From an uncultured Clostridia bacterium (GTDB lineage: Bacteria; Bacillota; Clostridia; Christensenellales; Aristaeellaceae): DNA of 14,372 nucleotides. The DNA lies in contig CALGBY010000081.1 of NCBI GenBank assembly GCA_937886445.1, positions 1-14,372 of the forward strand. Reading direction: 5' to 3'. The position numbers were made by a program, and so were the translations under genes. Shown in pieces: positions 13,974-14,372 of the stretch. Position 1 is the stretch's first letter, and each line of letters begins with the position of its first letter. Under the pieces are notes generated by a model. That model was not told the DNA's origin. It ran no database searches and worked only from the letters and a program-made list of their open reading frames with translations.

Positions 13974-14319
13974 ACATGTCCTCTTTTTCTTTTTCGGTAA
14001 CGCATTTTGAAATCCGTGCGTTAACGACTTTATTTGTTCCGTTATACCTCACTCGTTATCCGTCAATTATCGGTCACTTTTCCGGAATTCCTTACCGATT
14101 GCGAAATAGATGCCAAAGCACATATTATCCTCGCAATCCCGAAGTAAAGCGGCGGTCATCTTCGAATGCCAGAAAAACATATCCATTTGCTTCATTATAC
14201 CGGGATACATCCCTGGAATCAAGCCTTTCATTTGGTGGGGAAACTTTATCTCTGATGTTGAGCAGACGCTCTGTATTCGGGCAATCGGATGTTACTGGTA
14301 TTATGCACAGTCTGTTGAT
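13974..14319. other. Spacer upstream of the esterase; doubtful minus-strand frame
   Basis: This holds the leader of the esterase gene, including a small inverted repeat TAACGCA/TGCGTTA (around 13999-14025) and a TTCCGGAA palindrome further upstream. A clear promoter with standard spacing was not found. A minus-strand frame is open from about 14354 to a stop at 14125 without an ATG; it contains protein-like stretches such as RYNEANGYVFLAFEDDRRF. It could be the tail of a broken gene or chance. The plus-strand frame at 14110-14334 has no ribosome binding site and is not supported. Confidence 0.35.
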
Positions 14320-14372
14320 AGGGTGTGTCTCTAAAATGAGGAATGTGCAGTTTCAAGCAGATTTTCCGTCAG
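14320..14372 (+). repeat. MITE-like element, copy 2 (left end, cut by window edge)
   Basis: Starts with the intact terminal repeat AGGGTGTGTCTCTAAA (14320-14335) and continues with a segment (14332-14372) that matches 50-90 of copy 1 at 40 of 41 positions, in the same orientation. The rest lies outside the window. Its intact end defines the family terminus that copy 1 has lost. Confidence 0.75.

Noticed and set aside
13974..14080. Promoter TTGACG with TATAAC upstream of the esterase
   Set aside because: The two boxes on the minus strand are only 14 bp apart, too close for a standard promoter, and no better-spaced pair was found.
1..14372. CRISPR array, tRNA, rRNA, toxin-antitoxin or phage structural genes
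   Set aside because: No regularly spaced direct repeats, cloverleaf, rRNA-like sequence or matching proteins were seen anywhere in the window.

Overview
The window looks like a chromosomal accessory region of a gut-type Bacillota (Firmicutes) bacterium, probably a Clostridia or Erysipelotrichia anaerobe. This is inferred from strong AGGAGG-type ribosome binding sites, double-glycine leader peptides, an AAA_14/DUF4143 ATPase, tandem YtcJ-type amidohydrolases, and short MITE-like repeats in the intergenic spaces. No rRNA, tRNA or CRISPR array was seen. Genus cannot be called from the sequence alone.

Layout from left to right. (1) A short inverted-repeat element (about 48-200) lies just past the stop codon of a minus-strand AAA_14/DUF4143 ATPase (212-1513). 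That gene's promoter sits between two matching 36-bp palindromes. (2) A decayed, both-ends-truncated rhamnulokinase remnant (about 1883-2215, minus). (3) Two small plus-strand genes for double-glycine leader peptides (2504-2728 and 2837-3082), behind a good promoter overlapped by a palindrome and followed by a strong terminator. A probable domain V/VI remnant of a group II intron lies on the opposite strand in the same spacer. (4) A minus-strand operon of two overlapping paralogous membrane proteins (5795-6862, then 5170-5808) followed by a secreted NlpC/P60 cell-wall peptidase (3756-5114). (5) A minus-strand catabolic-looking cluster: type-B carboxylesterase (12447-13973) and three different Amidohydro_3/YtcJ-like metal hydrolases (10537-12204, 8639-10336, 6941-8593). 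A second MITE-like element (10362-10529) sits between two of the hydrolases. (6) The left end of a second copy of the first element starts at 14320 and runs off the window, so everything between 200 and 14319 lies between two same-orientation copies.

How the parts may work together: the carboxylesterase and the three amidohydrolases plausibly act on related ester, amide or formamide substrates in the cytoplasm, but no transporter or regulator in the window identifies the substrate. The membrane pair plus NlpC/P60 looks like an envelope module. The small peptides look like exported or maturated products whose transporter is not here. The least expected structural signal is a near-identical 24-nt loop carried on compensated, different stems in the two otherwise different intergenic repeats (107-130 and 10434-10457).
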